From Cheiracanthium punctorium (taxonomy: Eukaryota; Arthropoda; Arachnida; Araneae; Cheiracanthiidae): DNA of 64,000 nucleotides. The DNA lies in contig JAWZYV010010301.1 in assembly GCA_038373885.1 (NCBI GenBank), positions 227,604-291,603 on the forward strand, written 5' to 3'. Shown in pieces: positions 22,473 to 34,515 of the stretch (the first letter of the stretch is position 1; each line of letters opens with the position of its first letter). Below the pieces are notes generated by a model. The model saw only the letters and a program-made list of their open reading frames with translations, searched no databases and was not told the origin of the DNA. The position numbers and the translations under genes were made by a program.

Positions 22473-22780
22473 AAAGAATGTATTAGTGTACTGCATACAT
22501 TTGGTTGTAATGCAGTCTTTTAAACCAAAGTTTTCTCTAAAGGAGTATTGTTACTTTAATTGGATTGATCCCTGAATATACTAATTGATGGCTTTGATGC
22601 TTTTAACTGATTGACCTGTAAATTATTGTAAAGAATGTGTTGGTGTATTGCATGCATATGGTTGCAATATAGGCTTTTAAACAACTGGTTCCTGTAATGG
22701 GTAATGGTGCTTTAATCCCCGAATACATCAATGATGGTTGTTTTGATGCTTTTAATTGATTTACTTAACTGTAAATTATT
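22473..22780 (+). repeat. Two-copy tandem duplication, ~155 bp units
   Basis: Unit 1 (22473-22631) and unit 2 (22632-22780) share, in order, GTAAAGAATGTRTTRGTGTA, TGCATRCATxTGGTTG, GGCTTTTAAAC, CCTGAATA / CCCGAATACA, GATGGYT, TTTTGATGCTTTTAA and CTGTAAATTATTGTAAA. Divergence is about 20 percent. Confidence 0.8.
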
Positions 22781-23097
22781 GTAAAAAAAACCTAATTGTT
22801 GTCATCAAATTTCAAGTATATATTGTAAATTCGAAGAGGTTCATTAAAGTATATGGATAATTAAAATTATTCAAAAATGTTTTATAATTCCTTGTCAAAG
22901 TTGTGGCCACAACTCTAATTTTTAACGATTACCTTGATTAATCCCCCCGTTCCCTTGTTTTTGTTCGTAATGTTTCAGTGTTAATGTATTTTAACAATGA
23001 TTGTATCTTTGTTTTTGGAGTCAGAAGTGTTCATGTGTGCATTGTGGTAATTATTAAAGCCAGTGAATTTAATCTTTATTGTATGTCTGTTTCCATA

Positions 23098-23483
23098 TAT
23101 GTGATTAGCTTCAATGTGGAAGAACTTGTATCTATATTTTATAATCAAGCATTAGAAAGTGTTTAGTATTTTTCCATGAGTGTTCAATGTTACAAAATTT
23201 TCAAATGTTGGGTAGCTTTAAATCATGTATGTCACTTTGTTAATGATGAAATAACCAGAATATATTGTTTTGGTTATTGCTAATGAATTGTGTGCAAATT
23301 TCTATGTGTGCGATTAGCTTCAATGTGGAAGAACTTGTATCTATATTTTATAATCAAGCATCAGTAGATGTTTAATACTTTTTATGAATGTTCAATGCTG
23401 TACAATTTTTCAAGTGTTAGGTAGCTTTAAATCATGTTGTATACGTCACTTTGTTAATGATGAAATAGGCAGAATATAGTGTT
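23098..23483 (+). repeat. Two-copy tandem duplication, ~208 bp apart
   Basis: The block 23098-23275 repeats at 23306-23483. Both contain GATTAGCTTCAATGTGGAAG, ATAATCAAGCATxAG, GGTAGCTTTAAATCATG and CACTTTGTTAATGATGAAAT. With the adjacent 22473-22780 duplication this T-rich region has grown by local duplication. Confidence 0.85.
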
Positions 23484-24608
23484 TGTAAGTAGCTTTAGAA
23501 TGTGTACTTCTTCTTACAAATGTATGTGTAGTTTTCTTCTTACAAATATTAAGGTTTATACATTAAAATGACTGATCAAAAACAAGTTTTGTTATCAATT
23601 TTTCTACCAAATACTTATACTGGTTTTTCGGAAAATATCTTGCACAATTGTATGTGAAGTTCAACGCTTTACTAAAACGTAAAAATTTTTCTGAAATTAT
23701 TTAACTTTAATCGCTAATTATTCATTTCATTTTGAATATTTTCGTACAAAACTATAATGAAAATTAACTTAACATTATTTTGTGAAATAATTACCAAAGT
23801 GCATGAAAACTCCGTTTATGGCCCTATATTGTTATGCAGTTTTAAACTGTCTTGTTTTTCTCTACCACACTTTACTGCTGTGCCAGATATTTTGAAACGA
23901 CATGTGTCGATTTGATGTTCTTATACAAGATTAAAATTTGTATGCTATATCCTTTAAAATAAATAAAACAAATTTAATTTATTGATGTGAGTTTCCTTTT
24001 CTTAGTTAACTGAGCGTCAGTAGTCTAGTGTTTATTTTGAAGAATTCGAAAACATGATTTACATAGTGTAAAATACTTTGTCCAGTAAAATGCAGTATGA
24101 TAATCATTCGATGATCTTGTGAACAGATTCATTCAAGGAATATTTAGTACTGCATTTTTTATACACATCTAATTCATATTACTATAGTACGTCTATAAGA
24201 AGCAAGAGATCAGGATTTTACTAGGTTAACATTCACTAAATGAGGTTATTCACAACTTTTAAATCTTTTATCCCCAGTTCTTAAATTTTAAAATGTCTTG
24301 GAAGGTTTCTGAAAAACCTTTTGTAAGACCAGTTAGTTTTAAAATACGACTTAATTTGCGAGTTCGAAACTTAGTCTAATATTTTTTGTTCTCAGTTTCT
24401 TCGAAAACTTAAACATAGGTTCGAAGAAACCTTATTCAGAACGTTAGAACGGAGAGTTATGGCCATTTTGAACTCGGATCTCTTGCTTAATTACTTTTGG
24501 TTGGATGGAATTGGGGGGGGGGGGAAGGAATCAAACATTTTCAAACAAGTTGATAAGAACTGCTTTTGAAAATAAAATTCAGCATTCCAGATTTGTTAGT
24601 TTTTGAAA

Positions 24609-25694
24609 TACAGTACTACCTCTCAATATGGGACCGTATGTTTTGTCTGAGGTGTCCTTTATTTACAGGGTGCATTGTAAAATAGTCACTTAATTGGAAG
24701 TCTGTGTACTTCAAATAAATTTTCCCTATATATATAGCATAGTCACAGTAATTTTACTGAAGCTAGGTTTGACATTGAATTTGAAGTAGCTTCAGTACAT
24801 GACTTACCTGGTTTTTGCTTATACTAATTTTTTTACTAGACTCGAGAGCTGAGCTTTTAAAGTTCTGCTGAATGGATTGCATATTTTTTTTTATATTACC
24901 CTTTTTCTCTTCCATGCTGATGTCATGCTGGATAGTAGATGTGTATGTAAAACTATGACTCGTCCACAAAATTATACAGCCCTTACTCTCTCCAAACTAA
25001 TCAAGAACTAAGAATGATCCAGCAATTTGCCAAGTTTTCTTCTCGCTATTGAAAAATGAATTTTGATTTCTTTCGAGTGTGTTGATTGCACCGCAACTTT
25101 TTTTCCCCCCAGTGTATTAATGCCTTTTACTCTGCTGTACTGACAACAGCAGCAGTTTTCAGGAGAAAGAGATGAAAGGATAAATCCGTCTAGTAAAGTT
25201 CAAAAGAGGGTTATCCCTCTCACAGCTTCCCGTAATTTCTCATTGAGAATTTTGACAAAAGTTCAGGCTGGGGTTATATTTTAACAATCGAAAATGGTTA
25301 TTATAGGTTGCACAGATGACACATAGTAACCCCTTTAGAGGAAAGAGTAGATGTGAATGTCACTTCTGCTTGACATGGCTATTTACTTAGAACAAAAATT
25401 TCTGCACCTTTCTGTCACTGAAAGTTGGTAAATTTTCCTTAGGTTTTATCGTTTTACTTTTCAGTTTACTGTTCACTTGTCATAAAACTAGATTTCACTT
25501 ACCAAAAACTTTCCTTTGAAACCTATAATTTATTTTTGAAACTTTTTTTTTTTATGGTGTTCCTTAAACAGTGACTCTTAATCAGAAGTAAATACACTAA
25601 GGTAACTGGTAACTGTCACTGGGACCAACAGAAGAGTCCCTCAAATATAGGTATTCCTGATTTAGAGGCGTCTTTTACCGGGAATTTCACTGTA
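24609..25694. mobile_element. Possible pogo/Tc1-type element bounded by ATACAGT ends
   Basis: ATACAGTACTACCTCTCAATATGG at 24609 and, inverted, ATACAGTGAAATTCCCGG near 25694 look like a diverged terminal pair at TA. The interior shows no transposase. The pairing is weak beyond the first 8 bases. Confidence 0.35.
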
Positions 25695-26030
25695 TTAGCA
25701 TGTATTCCTAGAACGGCTGACGGTGGGGGGTCATTTTAACCACTTTAGTAAAATACTCTTTGAACTCGAAGCATTGTCTATGAACTGACTAAAAGAAAAT
25801 ATCGGTGATTAGAATTTAAAGATAGCATTCATACTTTCTCCAGGAAAGATGCAAGCCTGGGTGGTCATCTTGCTTTCTTATCTTTAAGTTTTTAATACCT
25901 TTGTTTGCTTTTTCCGTTCTTTTGAAAGAGATATTAAAAACTAAAGCAGAGATGAAGGGATTTCATGGTTACATTTATCTGAAATGGTACACTTTACAAA
26001 TGCATTTTTCCAGTTGTTAACTTATAGTCT

Positions 26031-26730
26031 AAGAGCCAGCGACAGCCAGACCTTCGTCATAGTATAAAAGCTGAAACTTTCTCTGCGCATACCCCCAACA
26101 GAGGTAGGAACAATCGGCCACTCTAAAGTTTGGAGGACCGTGGCTTTGGCAGGTAACAGGTGGCAAAGGTGTATAAAATTGCAGAATATTTTCGTCATTT
26201 CATAAAGCTTCATTTTTTTTATATGTTCTTCTTCGCAATACTAGAAATCACTTTATCCCTTGCCAGACACTTTTCCATCGTGGCAAACCCCCGCCAGACA
26301 ACCTCAAAGTCATGGAAAACTGTTGTGTTCGTAAACTCCCGCGACGAAGTACGTCAAGCTGTCACAAAGTGCCAAGCACATTTTATACTGCTACTTCTGA
26401 ACTTTCTTACGATGCTGCAGCGCGCTCGTAATAGAATTACGTTTTCCATGACTTTGAGATTGTCTGGCGGGGGTTTGCCACGATGGAAAAGTGTCTGGCA
26501 AGGGATAAAGTGATTTCTAGTACTGCGAAGAAGAACATATAAAAAAATTAAGCTTTATGAAATGACGAAAATTTTCTGCAATTTTATACACCTTTGCCAC
26601 CTGTTACCTGCCAAAGCCACGATCATCCAAACTTTATAGTGGCCGATTGTTTCTACCTCTATTGGGGAATATGCGCAGAGAAAGTTTCAGCTTTTATACT
26701 ATGACGAAGGTCTGGCGGCCGCGGGCTCTT
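26031..26730. mobile_element. Foldback element with 290-bp inverted arms
   Basis: 26031-26320 and 26441-26730 are reverse complements over their full 290 bp with a few percent mismatches, separated by a 120-bp loop. The outer ends read AAGAGCC / GGGCTCTT. The arms contain CCAGACCTTCGTCATAGTAT, TTGGCAGGTAACAGGTGGCA and GTCTGGCGGGGG. I did not find a convincing target duplication, so the superfamily is unassigned. An open frame across it (26160-26513) is a by-product. Confidence 0.9.
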
Positions 26731-27045
26731 GCTCTATTATGCTTGTTCATGTTACTTACTGTAGGTGAAACACAATTAAGGCAGCTATGTAGTTGTAAAT
26801 CAGTATTTTAGCACAAATGAATTCCGTGCGCTGTGAACCACATGAATGTACGATGTGTGTGTGCTGTAAGTAACATGAAACATATACTATATTTTGCGAC
26901 ATTCTAGTATGTTTTAGTTTTTAAACGTACGAATTAAGTCTTATTTTAAAGCCCAAGTGATTAAGTGCATTTTCTGGTTAGGGACGCAGAAATGTTCGTT
27001 TTATTAAAATCACAAATGGTGCAAGTTGTAACTCCTTTAGCAACG

Positions 27046-27085
27046 TCAATGTTACACAGCAGCACTAGCTGCTGTGTAACATTGA
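27046..27085. repeat. Perfect 18-bp-stem hairpin
   Basis: TCAATGTTACACAGCAGC, then ACTA, then its exact reverse complement. With 18 paired bases and a 4-base loop it is a cruciform candidate. It is too short for a typical microRNA precursor. Confidence 0.95.
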
Positions 27086-27415
27086 ATTTCCTATGATAAC
27101 CGTAATAAAACCTTACATTTCTCAAAACTAGAAAAATGGACTAGCACCACTTGAGCATTAAGGGACTCATAAGCGAAAACAAGGACTACTCCTTTCTATT
27201 AAAACAAGGCGAGGCTTGAAAGTCGGCTTTTATGGCTTCAAAGTCTGTCTCTCCCTCCCCCCCCCCAAAAAAGCAACCTAAGGAAATCTTAAGAGCATTG
27301 TGTATATCGTGCTCCCAATTTTTGGGTGGTAAATGTTCAGGAAAAATTGACCGTCTTAATATATTATGAATATAAACAAAATACAACTTAATCTTTAGAT
27401 TTTAACAACTTAAAT

Positions 27416-28554
27416 TAGGGCGACCCTATTTCTAAATAGTATTTTGGGAACAAATCAAGCATCGTCCTCAAATCCAAGGAATACTTGGGGACACTAGAAA
27501 ATATATTTGGGGACTTATTCGAGGACACCTTACGATGTACACCAGTATACCCGTACTTTAAATCTTCACTGACTTTGATACTTGAAAATGAACTCTAATC
27601 GCTCTTTATATCAATTGTGTATTCTTGTTTCTAATAAATTAATGGATGTATTTCATTCATTTATAAATATTTCTTCAAACCAGAAATATGAAAGGAATAT
27701 CATGATGAAATATTGCAATCTATTCTAAATTTAACTCCTGCCATAGTATTTATATTTTTCAGAAGACCTTGCTTTCTACATTGGCTCATTTTGTGATTTT
27801 TCATGAAACTTTTTACACTCTCTAAAAAAAGTATAAGAATGCAAGAAAAATTTCGTACGTCAGTTTCATATTTAAAGCATGGTTCTTCGTGAAAAGTGAT
27901 TAACTCATTTGTGCCTGGATATTTTTGCGACTTTCTTCGATTTTTACTGATAACTGAAATAATATGATAAATTTCTGATCTCAACTTCTTGAACAAGGGA
28001 TTGATTTCTTCTTAAAATCATTATGCATAAAAATCGAAATATCAACATCCTACTCGGTCATGTTTAAAATATTTTGTAGAGTTGGGGATTAATACTCATG
28101 AATAAAGGCTAGGAAAAATAAATAATGTTTTCGACTAATAGTGAAAATGCCGTCCCAAAAAAGGGACACTAGGCATAAATGGGTTAATCATTAACAAAAT
28201 TAAAATGGGAAATTCGGCTCATAGTCTAATATTTTATTTAATGTCTGTACACGCGACACACACAAGAAAAGTTTTCAGACATCGAATTTCATTGTTTCTA
28301 TGAGTGAAAGGCACTTTTAGTTGTTTTATTTATTCTCATTTCTTCAGTTTTTTTCTGAAAGAAATGAACTAAACGGAAACTTTCAGGGGAAAAAGTACTA
28401 ATCTTTAAATTTGGGAACTTCTCGTGTCCCCAAGAAGTCAAGGTATTTTTGGGGACAAAGTAAATTTAATTGTTAAAAAAAATTGTTAAATTGTTAAAAA
28501 AAAAATCTATATTTATGGACTGTCCTCGAATTTCGAGGACGTATGGCCAGCTTA
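27416..28554. mobile_element. hAT element, 1,139 bp, TSD ACTTAAAT
   Basis: The ends are TAGGGCGACCCTATTT and, inverted, TAAGCTGGCCATACGTCC, flanked by exact ACTTAAAT at 27408-27415 and 28555-28562. Subterminal GTCCTC / GAGGACA and TTTGGGGACA phrases repeat near both ends. A TTAA-type MITE (27904-28183) is nested inside. No transposase remains. Confidence 0.85.
27904..28183. mobile_element. TTAA-flanked (piggyBac-type) MITE, family 2, copy 1
   Basis: Flanked by TTAA at 27900-27903 and 28184-28187, with ends CTCATTTGTGCCTGG and AGGCATAAATGGG. It shares nearly the whole body with 47396-47676 in the same orientation (for example AACTTCTTGxACAAGGGAT, AAAATATTTTGTxGAGTTGG). It is nested in the hAT element 27416-28554 and so is younger. 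Confidence 0.9.
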
Positions 28555-28562
28555 ACTTAAAT

Positions 28563-30439
28563 ACACTTGTAATGAGAGAACGACAGCGACATAATGCAAA
28601 TTTCTCGTACATATGTTACGGTAAAACCCCGAAGTCTTTTAAATCCTGGGTTTTACCGGTAAAACCTAGCATTTACCAAAGAGGTATAAATAAAACTCTG
28701 TGAGTACGATCGTTTCGGCCGAAAAAATCTTCAGCCTTCATCGGCTGACTGATGCGATGACAGCTGATGAAGACTGGAATTTTTTTTCTTCCGAAACTTT
28801 CTTACTGACAGATACGTGTCTTATTATGTGTGTTATTCTACAAAATTTTATTTATATCATCTTTTAACACCAGTTTTTTGAGTGTTTATTTAAAAACTTT
28901 CAGAAAAGTGGCTTGGTAAAACTCCGAAGTGTGCTTTTTAATAATTTCCATTTCACCTTTTACCAAGAATTTGCGGTAAACCCAAGAAGTTACCAACACC
29001 TTCCGGTAAAAGCCAAAAACAAGGGATTATTGATACAATTTTCCATTCGCAGATATTGTATACAGTGTGTATCCGAAAGATTAAAGTAATTTGAAATATT
29101 TCGTTTGAATAGCATGCGCCTCGGACATTTTCGCAATGAAATATCTGTACTTCATTTTTTTCTCTTTAAAAATCCATTCGAGATGTATGTTTGTTATTTA
29201 AAAGTGTATTCTACTAACAAAATATCTTCCTGGCGGTGTTTGTTACCGCGCAACGAGTGCAAATATTTAAAGAACAATTATTTTTTTAATTGAATTGCAA
29301 AATTCCTGTAAAAAACAATTCAAAAAGTCTAGAAATGGAAAAAAAAACTATTTAGAGGTAACAACAATCTTTTAGTTTTAAAAATATGAATATAAAAAGA
29401 ATGCTTATAAATCTGTCACAAACATATATTACCAATTCCAAATGTATGGCACATAAAAGAAAGGCAAAAAAATAATTCAAGGTTAGAATACAAAATCGTA
29501 CACGCTTTGTCCATACTAATATTGAAAAATTATGGAAATCCCGATAATAATCTGCATATTATTATGTACTACACGCTTAAATCTATTGAGTAAAATAATA
29601 ATCAAACGGAGTATATTTTTACTCAATTTTTCACTTCAAACAGCCATTCTCCCGATTGAGTAAAATTTGCTCCATTAATCGACAAAAATCAATGGAGCGA
29701 AAAATTCTCAATTTTTGAGCCTTATACAACAGCTCCATTTAGGCTAAATAATAATCAAAAATGAGGAGTGTCTGTCCGTTTTTGATTAATATAACTGTAC
29801 TCAATTATGATTATTATTTAAGCTATAGAATGAGCGTTTTTGCAAAATCAGCCCTTTTTTAATTAACATATCTGTACTCAATTAAGATTATTATTTTAAG
29901 CTAGAAAAAGGGTGTTTTATTAAAATTTGCTGCTTTTGATTAATATATTGAATTGTTCGTTTTCTTCATTTTTTATTATCAGAGCTATAATCTATGATTA
30001 TAAGCCCGAGAAAATAAATTTTAAATCAAGGCAAATGCATTACATATATCTTAAGACACTATAAAAAAGTATTTTTTTAATAAATAGAATATAATTTCAC
30101 TATTGTCTCTTGTTATAAAACGAATTCACAGTACAGTCAGAATACAGAAATGCAATCATGGTTAAACCAGCTGTGAGATTTAATGAAAGCAGCGATCCAA
30201 TTTATTGACATGAAAAAGGTAAAATACTACTTACTCACTTTGGGTGGAGATATCATAACTTCATTTGTTTTACAACAGCTTTTTATAATCCAATCGTAAG
30301 AAATTATGTCATTAAAGCGAAATCTTTACCATAAAGCATCTCCTCCATATCTAGGCTGAATTTATTTCACAACTCTGAATATGAAAAAGATGCATTTGGT
30401 ATTCGGATATAACATAAAATTATCAACAGCGAATACACA
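28563..30439. other. Non-coding stretch with partial repeats
   Basis: GGTAAAACxCCGAAGT occurs twice (about 28620 and 28914). An imperfect inverted pair (TTTCGGCCGAAAAAATCTTC / GGAATTTTTTTTCTTCCGAAA) spans 28708-28802. From about 29568 to 29950 there are ACGCTTAAATCTATTGAGTA and two 73-bp tandem units carrying TGTACTCAATTAxGATTATTAT. Confidence 0.5.
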
Positions 30440-30485
30440 TACACTGTTATAAATATAAGTTCAACATTTCACCAAATAACCGGTG
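30440..30485 (+). repeat. TACACTGTTA-type transposon end
   Basis: TACACTGTTATAAATATAAG and the following GTTCAACATTTCACC match the inverted end at 46974 (TACACTGTTAGAAAAATAG..., GTTCAACGTTTCACC) for about 45 bases. This is a transposon terminus at a TA site; its proper partner is not identified. Confidence 0.6.
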
Positions 30486-31066
30486 AAAACAGAGAGCTAC
30501 AAGCAATGTCATAAACGTTTCACCGCTTTTGTGGTTCATTTGAAAATTCCTGAAAAATTCTAACCCAGGTCGAACCGAATTATCTGAATTTTAGGTTCGA
30601 TATACGAAAAGTCGAATTTTCGGTGAAACCAACCAAAACAATATGGCTGCCCACGCTGCTCGCTCGCGTAGGATAGAGGGGATTCCGTAAAGGTAAGAAA
30701 AGTGTTAATTTTTTCTCATTTTGAATCAATTAAGTCTATGAACAATGTATAATAGTTTTTGAATAAGTGAAAATATTAAGATATCCACACATATGCCATG
30801 GTGATGGGCATGGCCTAACCCTAATCATACGCGATCGACTGATGACACAAAATGAATCAATTATAATATTATTTTGGCAAATGGTCACGAATAACAGCTT
30901 GATAGTTTTTGAAATTGAAACGATATACATTTAAAATGGGTCGGCTAATAAATTATATTACATTACTGAATACTTCTGTTTGTCATGCTTAAACTCGTAA
31001 TTGCGGGTACGTTAACCCTAATAATCGACGGTGTTGTTTACTTATACCGTACTACCCCTTGGAAAC

Positions 31067-31160
31067 TGTTTGTATTGTATTTGATTATTTTTGTCTGTTT
31101 GTATTGTATTTGATTATTTTGTTTACTTTTGTCTGTTTGTATTGTATTTGACTATTTTGT
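31067..31160 (+). repeat. Minisatellite, three ~38-bp units
   Basis: Units of GTCTGTTTGTATTGTATTTG followed by A(T/C)TATTTTGTTTACTTT recur three times, the first shortened. Confidence 0.85.
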
Positions 31161-33117
31161 TTACTTTATATATAAGATTGTATACTTAAGTTTGTATTAT
31201 CACAAATATTAGTGGCAGACTAATAACAAGCATGAAAGTTTTCAGTCTTTGACAACATCATTGATGCATTTGAGATGTAGTATTTAAATTAGGTTAATGA
31301 ATTTAGTTATCCTGAATACAGTTTTATAATGAATATTAGTTAATTTAATAATGAACACATATAAAAGAATAACAGATAATGTGTGAAATGCATAATAATT
31401 TATTTGTTCTGTATGATTCTCAGCAAAGTTCAGTCTTTTTAGCCGTTTTGTGCTTTCATGCCTGTAATAAGGAGGGAGGGATATAGACTTAATAAGGGCA
31501 AGAGGGACAACTGCCTCCCTAAAATTCAAGAAAATTTAGATATCACTTGTTTGAAAACAGTATTTTCTATAATAGGAAACACCCCTTCCTTTTCCCCAAT
31601 TTTGCATGCCCATTTACTCCCATGAGGAGGGCAGTCTGCCCTGACTGTACCTAGAAGCAACATATTAAAAAAAATTCACGTAAGCCCTGTTACAGAAAGA
31701 ACTTATACATTTTCAGCTAAAGACACTAAATCAATGACATTCGGTATGCAAAAAAAAGTAAATAGGAAACAAAACTAATTTATACAGTGCATGAAAATTT
31801 GGGCAATGTTTTCATAATTAGAACTAATAATAACAATAAATAGATAGTACTGCATTGCACATAGATCCGAATGTTATTTCTTTAAAAATTCATAACTTAA
31901 AAAGCCTTGCCAGTTTAAAATTTTGCAATCTTATAAAGCAGTAATAGGTGATTAAAATATAAAAAATCAAGGAAAACAAAAAGGGCAAGTTTTGAGATAT
32001 TCAAGGCCAAGTCATAAATTGTCAATCAGCTGAAGCGATTGTCAGACAAAAGAGTAATTTTATGGCGTGATTAAATATTGCTTTTATGTTTTACGCTAGG
32101 GATGATCCGGATAATGATTTGCCGAATATCGGATATATCCGAAGGTCTTTTGACTGGCATATATGGATATCCGGCATTAGATATGCTTTTAATTATGGTG
32201 TATGTTTATTGCTTTTTTTAAATATAATCTTAGTAGCAGAATTATCTACATCAGTCTGCAATGCAGATTTAAAAATACAAAAATAGTCTGCAAGGTAATC
32301 TTCGTTGAAAAATAAAGGCTTATACAGCTACACGAAATCTAAAAAATATTCACCAGATGGTTTATTTTTTACAGTAATTTTTTAATCTCCCTGGCCTGAA
32401 AGACCAGGTGCACATCTTGCTGGGTCAAATATGAAACGGTAACCAGGAAAAAAAACAAACTCATTTTAAGTTTTCATAAATATGCAAAATGAATTAACTG
32501 CTATTTTTTAAAAATAAAATATGTGCGTAAACAAAAATTATCTTTTCACAAATATTTAAAAAGATTTTAATAATATATTAAATAAAACATTTGGATATTA
32601 AATTTTCCAATATTTTAATTTGTCATGTTTTATACCATATGAAATTTAATATTTTGTTTAAAATCTAACTAATTAAGTATTATTTGTTTATATTAATTAT
32701 AAAAGCAAAATATCTAATATTATTTCACGGTGTAAAATATTAATTTAACATAATTATTTGTTGCTTCTACCCTTTACAAATAAAAAAAGGAAAACAAAAA
32801 TATTAACCTAAAAAAAATTACTATCAAAAGAATGTTAATTCATACTAAACTGTAAATAAACAGTCAGTGTGAACCTAAACATCCATTTTAAATTTAAAAA
32901 ATAATTAAACAATAAAATTCAATTTAAAATAAAGCCATTAAAATAAAATCATAAAACACATCGTCATCATTAGCAGGTAGCTATTTTCAGAAATAAAAAG
33001 CCGGCTTTAGGATTACCGTGTCTTAACTTCAGATCCTCAAAGGGCAGGATTACCATAAAGGCTTCCTTTTTCACGGCAAGAAAAAGTCGCCAAAACAAAA
33101 GTGCACCAAAAGGATAC
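31161..33117. other. Very AT-rich non-coding stretch
   Basis: A paired element-like segment (GGGCAAGAGGGACAACTGCC... to ...GAGGGCAGTCTGCCC) lies at 31495-31645. One half of a long-range inverted repeat is at 31794-31864. From 32460 to 32960 the sequence is almost purely A/T. No exon is visible. Confidence 0.45.
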
Positions 33118-33125
33118 TAAAGCTG

Positions 33126-33374
33126 CAGTAGCGGATCCAGAAATTATTTTTGGGAGGGGCTAAACTTTGAAAAAAGCTTATTTCACCCAAACAAAATGTA
33201 CGATGAAGCAAAATTTTAGTATAAAGTAATGTAAAACATTTTGGGAGGGGCTAAGTTATAAAAAAAAGATCATTTTATCTACTTAAAGTGTATAATAAAG
33301 CAGAATGTTACCCTTTAGCAATCTTTTTGGGGGGGGCTGAAGCCCCCCTAGCCCCTCCCCTGGATCCCCTACTG
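33126..33374. mobile_element. hAT MITE, 249 bp, TSD TAAAGCTG
   Basis: Inverted ends CAGTAGCGGATCCAG / CTGGATCCCCTACTG, flanked by exact TAAAGCTG at 33118-33125 and 33375-33382. Inside, GGGAGGGGCTAA blocks recur. It is the same family as 45282-45540, sharing AAGCTTATTTCACCCAA and AGCAGAATGTTACCCTTTAG. Confidence 0.93.
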
Positions 33375-34369
33375 TAAAGCTGTACTATATTTTCAAATTT
33401 TTATTGATCATTGTTGCTTGAAATACCTGTAATAGGCAAAACGAAGTACATTTTTACTGCACAAGGGGCGAAAAAAGCAAAGTTGAGTTATAATCACAAT
33501 ATTACAGAGCTCATGTTAACCAGTGATCAATCTAAGGTTTTTGCAGAAGAGTAGAAGTACTCCTTAACCTTTTTAGAAGGAGTATTTTCCTGTCCACAGG
33601 AATAATTAAAGCAACGGAAATTGCATTTAACACATCAATCATACATAATAACTGTTACACAATCTATGTACACTGTTAGTGTTAACTGTAAATTTCACTG
33701 TTTACATTAAAAGTTATTTTAGATTTCAGAGTTGACTGTAAATAAAAATCATTTTTAAGGGGAAATCTCGCCGAAATCATGGATCATATAACAGAATTTT
33801 ATCTGGGTTCCAGAACATCGTTCTGGCTCACAAAAAAGTACCGGAACGTCATTCTGGTCCCACTAAACCCCTGGTAGTAACTCATAAACATGACTTAATA
33901 AAAACAGGTTTGACCTAAAGAAGCTTTCAGCTTAGCACCCATTTAAAGACAGGTTTTACATTTAATATTTTGTTGGGAGGACCAAACACAACCCCTTTGG
34001 CTTCGTCTCTTGAGATTTCAGTATAAACTTTAACATTAACATTCTTCTAGAAAAATTGAAACTGCAATTTCAAATCTTCAATATATTCGGTGGCACACCT
34101 AGTAGTCAAAATGTTGTGTGTTAGAAATGCAGTGTCAATATAAAAGTAAATAAAAGAAAGGATGCTGGTTTTATGTTATAAGCTGGTGTGTGTTAGGGAC
34201 ATTTCTGAGCGGTTAATTAAAAAAAAATAAAGGTAAGTGCTTTGTTTTAACGAATCTTTGCGATGTTTAAGGTTTTTAATGTGAATTTTACATTGATATT
34301 TGATGTTTTTATGTTGTCATAAGTGTTATTTATGTGCTATTCTAATCATACTGACTTTATATGAGGTGT

Positions 34370-34515
34370 ACAGCTAGGTTGTTTAATCCACTGATGTTTT
34401 TTGAGTTGAAAATGGGCCAGCATTTGCCCAGTTTACATTAGTTGTACAACTAGGTTGCTTAATCCACTGTAGTTTTTTTAGTTAAAAACAGTCCACTGTT
34501 TGCTCATTTTAAATT
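34370..34515 (+). repeat. Two-copy tandem duplication, ~75 bp
   Basis: TGTACARCTAGGTTGYTTAA followed by TCCACTG occurs at about 34368 and 34443, with similar downstream sequence (TTTTTTxAGTT, CCCA/CTCATTT). Confidence 0.75.

Noticed and set aside
26160..26513. Open frame of 117 codons
   Set aside because: It spans the loop and both arms of a foldback element and has no domain.
27046..27085. microRNA precursor
   Set aside because: Stem of 18 bp and loop of 4 bases are too small for a usual animal precursor.
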